Source: Acidimicrobiales bacterium
GTDB lineage: Bacteria; Actinomycetota; Acidimicrobiia; Acidimicrobiales; MedAcidi-G1
DNA length: 64,000 nucleotides
Assembly: GCA_029242745.1 (NCBI GenBank)
Contig: JAQWTI010000026.1
Span: 50,393-114,392, forward strand
Direction: 5' to 3'
Below the pieces are notes generated by a model. That model saw nothing but the letters and a program-made list of their open reading frames with translations, did not search any database and had not been told where the DNA came from. Positions 25,523 to 34,309 of the stretch are shown in pieces. Position 1 is the stretch's first letter, and every line of letters begins with the position of its first letter. The position numbers and the translations under genes are program-made.

Positions 25523-27358
25523 TCAGCCCACGCGACGGGCTACACGGGCAGCGAGGGCCAACACTGGGCCGATGATTCGACGGCGTCGGGCGGCGGACAA
25601 CCAACCACGGAGGCCAGTTGATGGGTTGGCGCCATTAGCGCGATCAGTCAGACTCCGGCGGCCAGCTGCCCGGATTTGAGTTAGGTGGTCAGACGTCGTG
25701 CCGGCGAGGGCTATCACCCGTAGTTCGGCCTCAGCGCAGTAGAAGCGGGCTAGTGGATCTGGTCCAATGACTCGCCTTCCACCGATTGGAGGGAGGAGGG
25801 TGAGAAACTCGATAGTCAAGTCGTCGACAGTGGTCTTGAGCGGCCACCGATGTCGAGTTCCAGACTCGATGGCCACCGCAGCCAACTTCCAGCATGCTCG
25901 AATAGCCACAAGTTCTAGGTCTACGCCAGTAACGGCGACCCACTCGTCGTCGATGAATACGGGGTTGTCGAGGCCTCCAGCCCCCGCAAGGTTGTCCAAG
26001 CCAAAGTCGAGGTGGTCGCCTGGGAGGACTTGGCGTCGACCAGCTGGTAGAAACGGATGGGCATCAGATTCTGCAACGTCTTGCGTAGCCGTCAGCGAGC
26101 CAACGATGTCAGTCCACTGTCGAAAGACTTCGGCCAGCCCAGACTGATCTCCAGCGCGAAGATGCTCTAGGGCTAATTGTTCGAGGTTTGGTCCGCTAAT
26201 CCAGGGCTCAGGAGGTCGCTCAGCGGGATCTAGATGGAGCCAACTGGTAGATGCCGGTTGGCTTAATTGGGTTGGGGGCTTTGTAGCTACGTCACGATGA
26301 GTAGGCCGCCGGTCCACTGTCCGGCCGACTTCCGAGTTGGACGATCGGATCGTTCTAACCCGAAGGTGGCGTTGGGATCGATCACCGGTGAAGCGCCAGG
26401 CCAACACTGATGGATCGCAGAGCCGGTCGATTTCATGGATATCTGCTCCAGCCAAAACGAAGAACGAGTTAGCGAGATCGGGGGCAAGCCCAGCTTCCAG
26501 AATGCCCCGGTTCACGGCACGCTCATCGCCTTCGAACCTTCCGCCCATCCGGCTGCGGTCTATTGGTGGTCCGACTAACTGATCCACGAGTTCCACGGCA
26601 TCAGGCTCGAGGTAGATGCGCTCGGCGAGAATAGCCGTAGGTAGCTTGTAGTCAGGAGACGGCGATAACCAGCGTTGCGACCCAAGGCCTGCGCCGGTTA
26701 AGAGTTCTGCTAGAGACCGTCGACTATGAGTACGAACAGTTGACGTATGCGTTGTGGTCGTCACCGCTGGGTACCCCTCAAGGCCCAGCCAAGCTTGGTT
26801 CAGATGATCTTCGTTGGCACCAAGCCAGTAGGCAAGTCCGAAGCGGTTCTCGATCGCCACTGCTAGCACACCCTGTGGGGTGAGATGTTCAGTTAGCCGG
26901 GACAGAAAGCCTGCAGGTTCATCTCCGGCGTACTCCAGTACACCTACACACAAAGCCAGGTCGAAGGGTCCGTCGGCGGCAGCAATTTCGTCAATTGAGC
27001 CATGGCGGACGTCTACATCCAGACCATGGCAGCGCAGTGCGGCCGCTTCAGCACGTCGGGCATCGCCCTCTAGGGCCACCACCGAAGCGCCACGTTCTGC
27101 AGCGAAGCGGCTCATTACCCCGGTTCCGGCGCCAAGGTCGAGGATTCTTAGACCAGGACGGAGGTCCAGTGGTTGAAGCAGGTTCGTCCGGGCCCGGTCG
27201 AAGTGGTAACGAGTGGGCCAGTCGTTGATGTGGGCAGCCAGTTCATCAGACGCGCTAGACAGATCTCTTGCCGACCGAAGGATCTCAACGACCAAGTCCT
27301 CAGATCCGTCTCGCCACCGTCGGTCTCCGGTCGTTGGTGTCTGGCTTTCGGCGCTCAC
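25523..27358 (-). CDS. Large SAM methyltransferase with C-terminal kinase-like region
   Basis: The N-terminal half is a class I methyltransferase: ILDLGAGTGVMSRFA at 72-86, VVALEGD, then LALCVGVLEYAG near 130. The second half (about 300-611) is different; GDHLDFGLDNL (about 447) followed by FIDDEWVAV (about 468) recalls the catalytic and metal loops of aminoglycoside-phosphotransferase-like kinases, weakly. The start overlaps the stop of the ABC ATPase gene with a long C-terminal domain. A methyltransferase-kinase next to such an ATPase is the arrangement of E. coli WbdD, which caps O-antigen chains and marks them for export. A capping role is inferred. The length of 611 is unusual for a plain methyltransferase. 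Confidence 0.68.
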   Translation of the reverse strand: MSAESQTPTTGDRRWRDGSEDLVVEILRSARDLSSASDELAAHINDWPTRYHFDRARTNLLQPLDLRPGLRILDLGAGTGVMSRFAAERGASVVALEGDARRAEAAALRCHGLDVDVRHGSIDEIAAADGPFDLALCVGVLEYAGDEPAGFLSRLTEHLTPQGVLAVAIENRFGLAYWLGANEDHLNQAWLGLEGYPAVTTTTHTSTVRTHSRRSLAELLTGAGLGSQRWLSPSPDYKLPTAILAERIYLEPDAVELVDQLVGPPIDRSRMGGRFEGDERAVNRGILEAGLAPDLANSFFVLAGADIHEIDRLCDPSVLAWRFTGDRSQRHLRVRTIRSSNSEVGRTVDRRPTHRDVATKPPTQLSQPASTSWLHLDPAERPPEPWISGPNLEQLALEHLRAGDQSGLAEVFRQWTDIVGSLTATQDVAESDAHPFLPAGRRQVLPGDHLDFGLDNLAGAGGLDNPVFIDDEWVAVTGVDLELVAIRACWKLAAVAIESGTRHRWPLKTTVDDLTIEFLTLLPPIGGRRVIGPDPLARFYCAEAELRVIALAGTTSDHLTQIRAAGRRSLTDRANGANPSTGLRGWLSAARRRRIIGPVLALAARVARRVG

Positions 27359-28593
27359 TTAGCCTCCCAAGTGCCACCGAGGGCCACCAAACCGTTCTGG
27401 GGGTCAGCACCGGTGGACGTCACGCCGAAGCGCAGAAGATGGGTGTGACGCTCAAGCACTCGTTGCATGCTGGCATCATGCAGGGCCACGGAGAGCTCGT
27501 AGGTACCGGGCTGGACCGGTAGAGCGGGGACTAGGTACTCAACCTCGACAAGTGTTTCGCTCCTGTCGGTCCCAGTGGCAGACCGGTCTTTGGGGGTCAG
27601 GCCCCGGGTCGTGGCGCCAGAGTTGATGCTGGCTACGTGTGTTCCGTCGGCCCGGTACAACCCAAGCGCCACGGTTACTGGTTCACCGGCCGTTTGACCG
27701 TCATATCGCACTCGGATGCATGCCGGTTGTCCTGACCCCACAGTGTCGGTTGGGTGACCGTTGATATCGACTAGTTCGACGGACTTCACAAGGTCCTGTG
27801 TTGAGAGTCGCTCAAACGCTGGACGAGCAGCGCGACCTATTCTGTTGGAGGGTTCCCCGGGCTCAGTACCAGTGGCGAAGCGGTCGATAACCTCAGATGA
27901 GGGGCCGGTTGCCCGCAGTGTTCCCTGTTGGATCCATGCCGTCTGATCGCAGAGCCAGCCCACCATGTCGAGGTCATGGCTGACAACCAAGATTGTCCGT
28001 CCGTCGGCCTTAAGTTGAGCAAACCGCTCCAGGCAACGCTTTTGAAATGTCAGATCTCCTACAGCCAAGACCTCGTCAACCAACAAGATTTCCGGCTCAA
28101 CGTGGATGGCAACCGAAAACCCGAGGCGAACGTACATGCCTGACGAATAGTTGCGGACTGGTTCGTCTATGAAGCGTTCTAGTTCCGCGAAACCTACGAT
28201 CTCTTCGAACCGACTTCGGATGTCACGCGCTGTGAAGCCGAGAATTGCTCCATTCAGGTAGATGTTCTCTCGACCAGTTAGTTCGGGGTGGAAACCGGCG
28301 CCCAGCTCGAGTAGGGCTGATAGGCGACCATCGACGGCTACTGAGCCTTCGTCGGGACGCAGGATTCCGGCCAGGACTTTAAGCAGTGTGCTTTTGCCAG
28401 ATCCGTTGCCGCCGATTATTCCGAACGTCTGTCCGTGTCTGATCTCGAGTGAGAGATTGCGTAGCGCCCAGAATTCCTCATAGCGGGTGCGATGGCCAGC
28501 CAGCATTGTTGCTTTCAGCGTCCAGTTCCGATCATGAGTGAGGCGAAACTTCTTGCCTAGATCGTTCAGCGAGACAGCAGGAGACGCCGTCAT
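27355..28593 (-). CDS. wzt: ABC transporter ATPase for polysaccharide export with Wzt C-terminal domain
   Basis: The ATPase domain (1-240) has Walker A GGNGSGKS at 61-68, signature NYSSGMYVRLG near 153 and Walker B EILLVDEVLAVGD, the hallmarks of the TagH/Wzt/KpsT group. Residues about 255-400 form the extra beta-rich Wzt-C domain (ACIRVRYDGQT, VALGLYRADGTHV, LPVQPGTYELSVALHD), which in known systems binds the modified end of the glycan chain. With the permease immediately upstream (one base between stop and start) it forms the first glycan exporter of the window. The stop overlaps the methyltransferase start, so chain modification and export are coupled. Confidence 0.92.
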   Translation of the reverse strand: MTASPAVSLNDLGKKFRLTHDRNWTLKATMLAGHRTRYEEFWALRNLSLEIRHGQTFGIIGGNGSGKSTLLKVLAGILRPDEGSVAVDGRLSALLELGAGFHPELTGRENIYLNGAILGFTARDIRSRFEEIVGFAELERFIDEPVRNYSSGMYVRLGFSVAIHVEPEILLVDEVLAVGDLTFQKRCLERFAQLKADGRTILVVSHDLDMVGWLCDQTAWIQQGTLRATGPSSEVIDRFATGTEPGEPSNRIGRAARPAFERLSTQDLVKSVELVDINGHPTDTVGSGQPACIRVRYDGQTAGEPVTVALGLYRADGTHVASINSGATTRGLTPKDRSATGTDRSETLVEVEYLVPALPVQPGTYELSVALHDASMQRVLERHTHLLRFGVTSTGADPQNGLVALGGTWEAK

Positions 28594-28594
28594 C

Positions 28595-29455
28595 TCAGAC
28601 CTCCTCTGCCATTCGAGGTTCGAGCCGATGGAAGATCCAAAAACCGACTGCTAAGACGACCACGGTGACAGTGGCAATGGCTAGCCACCGCTCAGCGGAG
28701 GGCAATCTCAAGTCGTAGAGGACGTTGCGGTAGGCCTTGGCCCAGGAGACCATTGGATTTAGTTGGTAGAGAGTCCTGTACCCGACTCCCAAGAACTCTC
28801 GGTCGGCGGGGACCATGTTAAGGGGATAGAGAATAGGTGTAAGGAACATCCAGGGGGCTAGGGCTACCCCTAAGAAGTGCTGGATATCGCGGAAATAGAC
28901 ATTGGCGGCGCTGACCATGAGAGCGAGGCCCACGGTGAACAACAGTTGCAGGGCCATAAGTAGCAGCAGCACGGGGATCCAGGCGAAGGTCATGTGTCCC
29001 TCTATCGCTGCAATGAGCAGGAGGAGGACCGCCATCTCGACCAGCAGGGTGAGGAATCGGGCTAATACTGCCGAAGTGGGCAGTACCCAGCGGGGGAACC
29101 AGATCTTGGTGATTAACGGACCGTTAGCAGTGATTGAACGGGTGGCTTCGGTAAGGCTGGTTACGTGGAACTGCCATGGCAGGAGGGTGACCAGCAGGAA
29201 TACGGCGTAGGAGCGCAGGCCGCTCGGATCACCAGTACTGGGCTGGATCCGAAGGAACACTGAAAAGACCGCCGAGTAGACAACCACGGCCACCAGTGGA
29301 TTGAGGACCGACCAGGTCCAACCGAGAGCTGAGCGCTTGTACTTGGAGCGAAGATCGCGCCTCGTCAGGTTGATTAGTAGGTCGACCTGAAGGAAGCGGA
29401 CCAACATAGGGAGCAGGTCTCGGCGTGATCGGGGGACCCTCGGGGAGGTTGCCAC
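28595..29455 (-). CDS. wzm: ABC-2 polysaccharide export permease
   Basis: A 286-residue permease with six hydrophobic helices of the ABC-2/Wzm/TagG type. Diagnostic stretches are LTRRDLRSKYKRSALGWTWS in the N-terminal amphipathic region, LLPWQFHVTSLTE, and NVYFRDIQHFLGVAL before the last helices, NPMVSWAKAYRNVLYD near the end. It pairs with the ATPase just downstream to export a lipid-linked glycan. The GTG start at 29455 has TAAGAT ending 6 bases upstream, so it is probably leaderless and is the first gene of a wzm-wzt-methyltransferase operon divergent from the glycosylphosphotransferase gene. Confidence 0.92.
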   Translation of the reverse strand: MATSPRVPRSRRDLLPMLVRFLQVDLLINLTRRDLRSKYKRSALGWTWSVLNPLVAVVVYSAVFSVFLRIQPSTGDPSGLRSYAVFLLVTLLPWQFHVTSLTEATRSITANGPLITKIWFPRWVLPTSAVLARFLTLLVEMAVLLLLIAAIEGHMTFAWIPVLLLLMALQLLFTVGLALMVSAANVYFRDIQHFLGVALAPWMFLTPILYPLNMVPADREFLGVGYRTLYQLNPMVSWAKAYRNVLYDLRLPSAERWLAIATVTVVVLAVGFWIFHRLEPRMAEEV

Positions 29456-29461
29456 CGCCTG

Positions 29462-29467
29462 ATCTTA
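29462..29467 (-). promoter_or_regulatory. Putative -10 box of the wzm-wzt operon
   Basis: On the minus strand TAAGAT ends 6 bases before the GTG of wzm, the same leaderless spacing as at other genes of the window. Confidence 0.48.
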
Positions 29468-29562
29468 TCGTTCGGTCTGAATCCATCCCGGGCGCCTCCT
29501 ACGCTGGGGGTATCTCAAGTCCAACCGTTTGCTGAATCGGATTCCATGAACCGAGTGCTGTG

Positions 29563-30921
29563 ATGTCAGAAATATCTGTGCGTAGTGGCTCCTTTTGGGG
29601 CATAGGAGTCCGTAAGGCGTACTTGCGTCTTTGGAGGTCTGGCTTCCGCTGGCTGTACTTACTCGATGCAATCGGGATTCTTGGGGTAGTGACACTCGTG
29701 ACGCTGGTGCGGTTCGGTACTAACTGGCCGGCCCCGGTGGACACGCTGGTCGGCATGGTGGTGGCCACAGTGGTGCTTCAGGTTGTCTTCTACTTTGGAG
29801 GGCTCTATGAGAAGCAGGTTCGGCTTGGTCACCGGATGTGGTTCTCTCGAGTAGCCGGACTGACGCTGGTCGGTCTGGTGCTGGGCCTGCTGGTAGTGCT
29901 TCCTAGTGGGCGTTATGCAGTCCCTCGGGCCAATCTTGCGGCGGTGGGTATAGGCGTGTCGTTGGTGGCTACTGGAACTCGGCTGCTTTCTCGTCGGCTC
30001 CGATCCCGGCGATATGGACCTCCGCGCGTGTTGCTGGTTGGTAGTCAAAGCGGGACTGATCTGGCAGCTGCCCATTTGGCTGAGAGTGATCGGGCGGCCG
30101 TGGTGGCTGGTCACGTTCAGATTGATGCTGATCTATGGGAAGCAGCGGAATTTCATCAAGTTACTGATGTGGTTTTTGTCGATGACGTGTCGGTGGCAGA
30201 TCTGTTACCTGAGCCAGTGGCTTCCTTGGACGCAGCGGATCGCGGCGTCTATCTCCGAGTGACGGCAACTACTGCCCTGCTTGGACTCCGAGATGTCCGT
30301 GAAATCGGTGGCATGCCGTATGTGACTGTCCGCACCCGCGCTTTGCGTCCTCACCAGGTTCGTCTCAAGCGTTTAGTCGAGTTGGTGCTGGTTTTGGCTG
30401 TCGCACCTGTAGTGGTCGTCCTGGTAGTCGTGGTAGCCGCCTATCTTCGAATAGCGGCGGGTAGGGGAGTGATTTACAGCCAGGTCCGCACCGGACGGGG
30501 AGGTGAACCGTTCACGTTGGTCAAGTTCCGAACGATGCACAACGATGCTGAGGCCGTTGGTGGGGCTCGCCTGGCTGACCGTTCTGATGACCGGGTGGTC
30601 AGGGGTTGTTCTTGGTTGCGTCGGACTCGACTCGACGAGTTGCCACAGTTTGCGAACGTGGTTCGTGGCCAGATGTCACTTGTGGGCCCTCGGCCCGAAC
30701 GTCCCGAGTTGATTGCCCAGTTCGAAGCAGCTATTCCGGGATATGGCCGGCGCCACGAGATACCTCCAGGATTGACGGGGCTGGCGCAGGTCCGTGCGGG
30801 TTACCACACTGACCCTGCATACAAGCTGGGACATGACCTCCAGTATTTGATGGCATGGTCACCAATTCTCGATCTGCAGATCCTCTTCCGGACTGTTGCT
30901 GTGGTGTTGCGTGGCTTCTGA
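29563..30921 (+). CDS. Polyprenyl glycosylphosphotransferase (WbaP/exopolysaccharide initiator type)
   Basis: This 452-residue membrane enzyme loads the first sugar-phosphate on undecaprenyl phosphate. About four or five helices lie in the first 140 residues, a middle CoA-binding-like region carries VLLVGSQSGTDLAAAH, then one more helix and the C-terminal bacterial sugar transferase domain with VKFRTMHNDAE, RRTRLDELPQ and MSLVGPRPERPE, which hold the catalytic Asp-Glu pair. The ATG at 29563 directly follows a possible GTG at 29560; no ribosome-binding site is clear. It overlaps the downstream family 2 glycosyltransferase, which probably adds the second sugar. A second initiator, WecA-like, is at 55.0 kb. 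Confidence 0.93.
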   Translation: MSEISVRSGSFWGIGVRKAYLRLWRSGFRWLYLLDAIGILGVVTLVTLVRFGTNWPAPVDTLVGMVVATVVLQVVFYFGGLYEKQVRLGHRMWFSRVAGLTLVGLVLGLLVVLPSGRYAVPRANLAAVGIGVSLVATGTRLLSRRLRSRRYGPPRVLLVGSQSGTDLAAAHLAESDRAAVVAGHVQIDADLWEAAEFHQVTDVVFVDDVSVADLLPEPVASLDAADRGVYLRVTATTALLGLRDVREIGGMPYVTVRTRALRPHQVRLKRLVELVLVLAVAPVVVVLVVVVAAYLRIAAGRGVIYSQVRTGRGGEPFTLVKFRTMHNDAEAVGGARLADRSDDRVVRGCSWLRRTRLDELPQFANVVRGQMSLVGPRPERPELIAQFEAAIPGYGRRHEIPPGLTGLAQVRAGYHTDPAYKLGHDLQYLMAWSPILDLQILFRTVAVVLRGF

Positions 30922-31921
30922 GATACGCACTCGAGACGTGGCCGTCGTTATACCAGCCCGTAACGAGGGGTCGATGTTGGAGGCGGCAGTTCGGTCCGCC
31001 TTGGCACAGGAGGTCCCGGCTGGTCTGGAGGTCTGTGTGGCGGTGGGTCCCTCAGATGACGATACGCGGGCGGTGGCCGACTATCTGGAGACCGTCGACT
31101 CGAGGGTCACCGTGGTTGACAATCCATTGGGAGTGACATCTGTTGGGCTGAACACAGCGATTCGGAGGACTTCTGCACCGGTGGTGGTTCGGGTAGACGG
31201 ACACGCCGTGTTGCCTGTGGGCTACGTGGAGCGAGCTATTGCCACCCTCGAAAGGACTGGCGCAGTGAATGTGGGTGGCATCCAGGATCCACAGGGAATT
31301 ACTCCATTTGAGGTGGCGGTTGGCCGGGCAATGGCGTCTCGCTTCGGTGCAGGTGATGCCCGTTTCCATTACGGCGGGCTCGAGGGGCCAGTCGACACCG
31401 TCTATCTAGGAGTCTTTCGGCGAGAGGCCATTGAGGAGGTTGGCCTATTCGATGAAAGGTTGATCCGCAACCAGGACTACGAACTGAACTATCGGCTTCG
31501 TCGATCTGGGGGCACGATCTGGTTTGATCCCGAGTTGCGTGTGGGTTACCGCCCACGGGGATCGGTGAAGGCCTTAGCGAAGCAGTTCGGTCAGTATGGC
31601 TGGTGGAAGCGGATCGTTCTTGGGGAGCATCCGCGGTCACTGCGGTGGCGCCATCTGGTTGCGCCGACTACAACTTTGGCAGTTTTTGTTGGTCTGGCGC
31701 TTGCGATGTTATGGACTCCGTTCTTCATCTTCCCGATGGGCTACGGAGCTGCAGTGGTGGTCGCATCTTTAACTGTCGGTCGGACAACGGCGGAGGTGCT
31801 GAACCTTCTGGTTGTTTACCCGACGATGCACTTGTCGTGGGGCGCAGGTTTTCTATTCGGATTGCTTGCTAGGGCAGTCGGCGCTGGTCACTTAGGAAAT
31901 GGAGCTCAACTGGCTTCGTAG
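30911..31921 (+). CDS. Glycosyltransferase family 2
   Basis: The GT-A domain starts with VAVVIPARNEGSMLEAAVRS, has the nucleotide-sugar DxD-type site VVRVDGHAVLP near residue 90, and the acceptor motif NQDYELNYRLRRSGG with the ED-like acids near 190. Two or three hydrophobic helices follow after residue 245, anchoring it in the membrane as in ExoA/succinoglycan-type transferases. The 336-residue version starts at GTG 30911, overlapping the initiator gene by 11 bases. It converges with the short ABC ATPase gene, overlapping it by 16 bases at the 3' ends. Sugar and linkage are unknown. Confidence 0.88.
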   Translation: MASEIRTRDVAVVIPARNEGSMLEAAVRSALAQEVPAGLEVCVAVGPSDDDTRAVADYLETVDSRVTVVDNPLGVTSVGLNTAIRRTSAPVVVRVDGHAVLPVGYVERAIATLERTGAVNVGGIQDPQGITPFEVAVGRAMASRFGAGDARFHYGGLEGPVDTVYLGVFRREAIEEVGLFDERLIRNQDYELNYRLRRSGGTIWFDPELRVGYRPRGSVKALAKQFGQYGWWKRIVLGEHPRSLRWRHLVAPTTTLAVFVGLALAMLWTPFFIFPMGYGAAVVVASLTVGRTTAEVLNLLVVYPTMHLSWGAGFLFGLLARAVGAGHLGNGAQLAS

Positions 31922-32634
31922 GCTCTTAGTACTTCGTCGGTCGGGCCGTCTACCATGATCTGACCATCCTGAAGCCAAATGGTGCGTTCGCATGAGCGGC
32001 GGATCTCAGCGAGATTGTGGCTTACCAGTAGTACTGTTCCTGCGTTGGCTCTATGTGTGTCTAGCCTCTGGGCGCTTTTTTCTCGGAAGGACCGGTCGCC
32101 AACAGCCAGAGCCTCGTCAACTAGCAGAATCTCGGGAGCTAGTGCTGTGGCGATTGCGAAATGGAGCCGGGCGCGCATACCTGATGAGTAGGTCTCCATT
32201 GGTAGGTCGATGGCTGATTCAAGTTCAGTAAAGGCAACTACCTTGGGCAGTTGGGCGTCGGCCTCCTCACGTTGGAGGCCTTGGGCCAATAGGCCGATAA
32301 GGATATTTGCTCTCCCGGTCATGCGGGGTCTGAGGGCTGCTTTGACGCCTAAGAAGGTTGGAAGGGACCGGACAAGAAGCTCGCCACCTGCCAAGGGCAA
32401 TACGCCGGTCATTGCTTGCAGCAGCGTTGTCTTGCCTGATCCGTTGGGGCCGACCACCCCAACGCTCTCCCCGACAGCAATGTCGAGACTGACGCCTCGG
32501 ACGGCATGCACAGTGGTGGCGTCTGGCGGGTTGCCCCGTAGCAGGTCGCGTAGCAGGGGTCGTCGCGATCGGATGGTGTAAAACACCTCCACATCGGTGC
32601 AACGCAAGGCCAACGGTTTGGTATTTTTGCTCAT
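31906..32634 (-). CDS. ABC transporter ATPase for polysaccharide export, short form
   Basis: A 242-residue ATPase of the TagH/KpsT group: Walker A GPNGSGKT at 62-69, signature TYSSGMRARLHFA near 150, Walker B EILLVDEALAVGDRSF. It ends directly after the ATPase domain, without the Wzt C-terminal binding domain, so this exporter should not need a recognised chain end, unlike the system at 27.4 kb. The ATG at 32634 overlaps the permease stop (ATGA). A longer reading in the same frame extends upstream into the permease gene but lacks support. Confidence 0.92.
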   Translation of the reverse strand: MSKNTKPLALRCTDVEVFYTIRSRRPLLRDLLRGNPPDATTVHAVRGVSLDIAVGESVGVVGPNGSGKTTLLQAMTGVLPLAGGELLVRSLPTFLGVKAALRPRMTGRANILIGLLAQGLQREEADAQLPKVVAFTELESAIDLPMETYSSGMRARLHFAIATALAPEILLVDEALAVGDRSFREKSAQRLDTHRANAGTVLLVSHNLAEIRRSCERTIWLQDGQIMVDGPTDEVLRAYEAS

Positions 32635-33527
32635 GATCCACTCCCGTAAGTGGCTTCTCGAGCCCGAAAGGCGAGAAAGCCTGCGCCCAAGGTGATAATC
32701 GGCCAACCAACAGTCCCGATCCAGACAAGGACAGGGGTCTCGGTTCCTAGTAGGGCCCATCGCCAGGCAGTAATCAAACAGTAGAGAGGGTTTAAAGCAA
32801 ATAGGGCTCGAAGGCCATCGTGGTCGACGAAGTGGTCGACTGAATACAGAACACCTGATAGGTAGAAGAGCAGGCGAAAGAGGAATGGCAATAGTTGTTC
32901 GAGGTCGCGATAGGTGTGGTTGGCTCGGGCTGCGGCCAGGCCGGCCCCGAGTCCAAAGGACGTAACGGCCGCCAGTAGGCCCGGTAGGGCGAGCCACCGT
33001 AAGTCTGGTGCATGGCCGTGGGCTACGGTCACAATCAACATCACAATTAGCACCGGCGCAAAGGACAACAGCTGGCCAATGGCGCTGCCTACTGGTAGTG
33101 CGGCCCTCGGAAATTGAAGTGCTCGTATGAGGCCCACGTTGGTTACCACCGATCGGGCTCCGGATGACACAGTGCGCTGGACCTGGTGAAAGACAAAAAC
33201 CCCGACGGTCAGGAAAGCCAAATAGTCGTCAACGCCTCGGTCTAGTTCGATAAGTACGCCGAAGACCAAGAGATAGACGGCTACTTGGAGGGTGGGGTTG
33301 AGTAGGAGCCAAAGGTTTCCCAGAAAGGTGTTGGCGTGCTGGACCCGGAGTTCCTCAACGGGGACCCTGAGCAGGTAGTCCCGACGACTCCATAGTTCGC
33401 GTAGGTAAGTGCCTAGTGGAGTGGGGCGTCCGACCGCGAACAGGCCTGTTGTGTCTGGATCGGAGTGCTCGGGTAAACCGGATAGCCCAGAAGAATCGGT
33501 CCCTGCGGGCCTAGAGGAATCAGACAT
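32631..33527 (-). CDS. ABC-2 polysaccharide export permease (second system)
   Basis: A 298-residue permease with a hydrophilic N-terminal tail of about 45 residues, the amphipathic LRVPVEELRVQHANTFLGN segment, and six helices (LLLNPTLQVAVYLLVFGVLI, FLTVGVFVFHQVQRTVSSG, and so on), like Wzm/TagG. The aligned first-loop element NVGLIRALQFPRAALPV matches the family pattern. It forms a pair with the short ATPase downstream by ATGA overlap. Its ATG at 33527 has TACGCT ending 8 bases upstream. Together they are the second glycan exporter of the window; teichoic-acid-like or capsular glycan are possible cargoes. Confidence 0.9.
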   Translation of the reverse strand: MSDSSRPAGTDSSGLSGLPEHSDPDTTGLFAVGRPTPLGTYLRELWSRRDYLLRVPVEELRVQHANTFLGNLWLLLNPTLQVAVYLLVFGVLIELDRGVDDYLAFLTVGVFVFHQVQRTVSSGARSVVTNVGLIRALQFPRAALPVGSAIGQLLSFAPVLIVMLIVTVAHGHAPDLRWLALPGLLAAVTSFGLGAGLAAARANHTYRDLEQLLPFLFRLLFYLSGVLYSVDHFVDHDGLRALFALNPLYCLITAWRWALLGTETPVLVWIGTVGWPIITLGAGFLAFRAREATYGSGS

Positions 33528-33535
33528 TGGTGTTG

Positions 33536-33541
33536 AGCGTA
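33536..33541 (-). promoter_or_regulatory. Putative -10 box of the second glycan exporter
   Basis: TACGCT on the minus strand ends 8 bases before the ATG of the permease gene. Weaker than the other cases because spacing is slightly longer. Confidence 0.35.
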
Positions 33542-33579
33542 GGCGTCGACCCGGCTGAACTAAAGGCGGCTAGTAGATT

Positions 33580-34302
33580 ATGGAAGTGACCGCATTGAAT
33601 TCCCCCGATCGGCAAGTGGAGAACCTCACAGCATCGCTGCGAAGAGTTGAGCGTCAGAAAGCGGTGCTTGAGGAGTGGACTGGCACACTGGAACGTACGG
33701 TCACCGCCCACGAGAAGGTGGCCGGAGATCGGGAGGCTGGACACGCCGCTGAGCTTCGAGTTCGCTCCCAGGAACTCGAAGCGATTGAAAAGCGCCTTAC
33801 CCTCACGCTGGAGAGTTGGTCGTTTCGGCTCGGACACCTGCTAGTCCGGATTGCCATGATGCCTATGCGGGGCATCCGGTTAACTGTGCGCCTCTTCAGG
33901 CGGATAATTGTCCGGGCATACCGGTTGGCTCAACGGTTGCTACCCAGAAGACTCTTTAGGCCGCTGCAGCAGTTGGCGACCAGCGGGCAAGCAACTACAG
34001 CGCGACACAACGCGGTATTGGACTTGCCGGGCGACCGGCCAGTGACGTTCATGGACTGTCGGGGCTTGGTCGGTGTTGCCCAGGCTGAGGCCTGGGCTCG
34101 TGTGGCGGCCTCTGATCAGCCGGAGCGCACGGTTGTGTTGACCGACGACGTTGATTTCACTGGCTTGCGGGCGCTTGGCCTTTCCTTTGAGTATTTGCCG
34201 CCTTATCGGCACGAGACAGCATGGTGGGCGGACGAGGCTGATTACAAACGGTGGGTAAACCAACGCCTGGATGCTGTGCGTATTGGTTACGGCATCGATT
34301 GA
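33580..34302 (+). CDS. Coiled-coil protein of unknown function
   Basis: A 240-residue protein without a recognised family. Residues about 10-80 are a charged coiled coil (VENLTASLRRVERQKAVLEE and onward, with AELRVRSQELEAIEKRL). A basic, amphipathic stretch at about 83-130 (RIAMMPMRGIRLTVRLFRRIIVRAYRLAQRLLPRR in two parts) could lie on the membrane, followed by a soluble tail with WARVAASDQPERTVVLTDDVD. It stands alone between the divergent second exporter and a convergent glycosyltransferase, so a role in sizing or organising glycan assembly is possible but only a guess. TAGATT directly abuts the ATG; a GTG at 33586 would have the 6-base leaderless spacing. Confidence 0.6.
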   Translation: MEVTALNSPDRQVENLTASLRRVERQKAVLEEWTGTLERTVTAHEKVAGDREAGHAAELRVRSQELEAIEKRLTLTLESWSFRLGHLLVRIAMMPMRGIRLTVRLFRRIIVRAYRLAQRLLPRRLFRPLQQLATSGQATTARHNAVLDLPGDRPVTFMDCRGLVGVAQAEAWARVAASDQPERTVVLTDDVDFTGLRALGLSFEYLPPYRHETAWWADEADYKRWVNQRLDAVRIGYGID

Positions 34303-34309
34303 ACTAGTT

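Noticed and set aside
31906..32997. Longer 363-residue version of the short export ATPase
   Set aside because: The additional 121 residues overlap the permease gene in another frame; the ATG at 32634 with the four-base overlap is the natural start.
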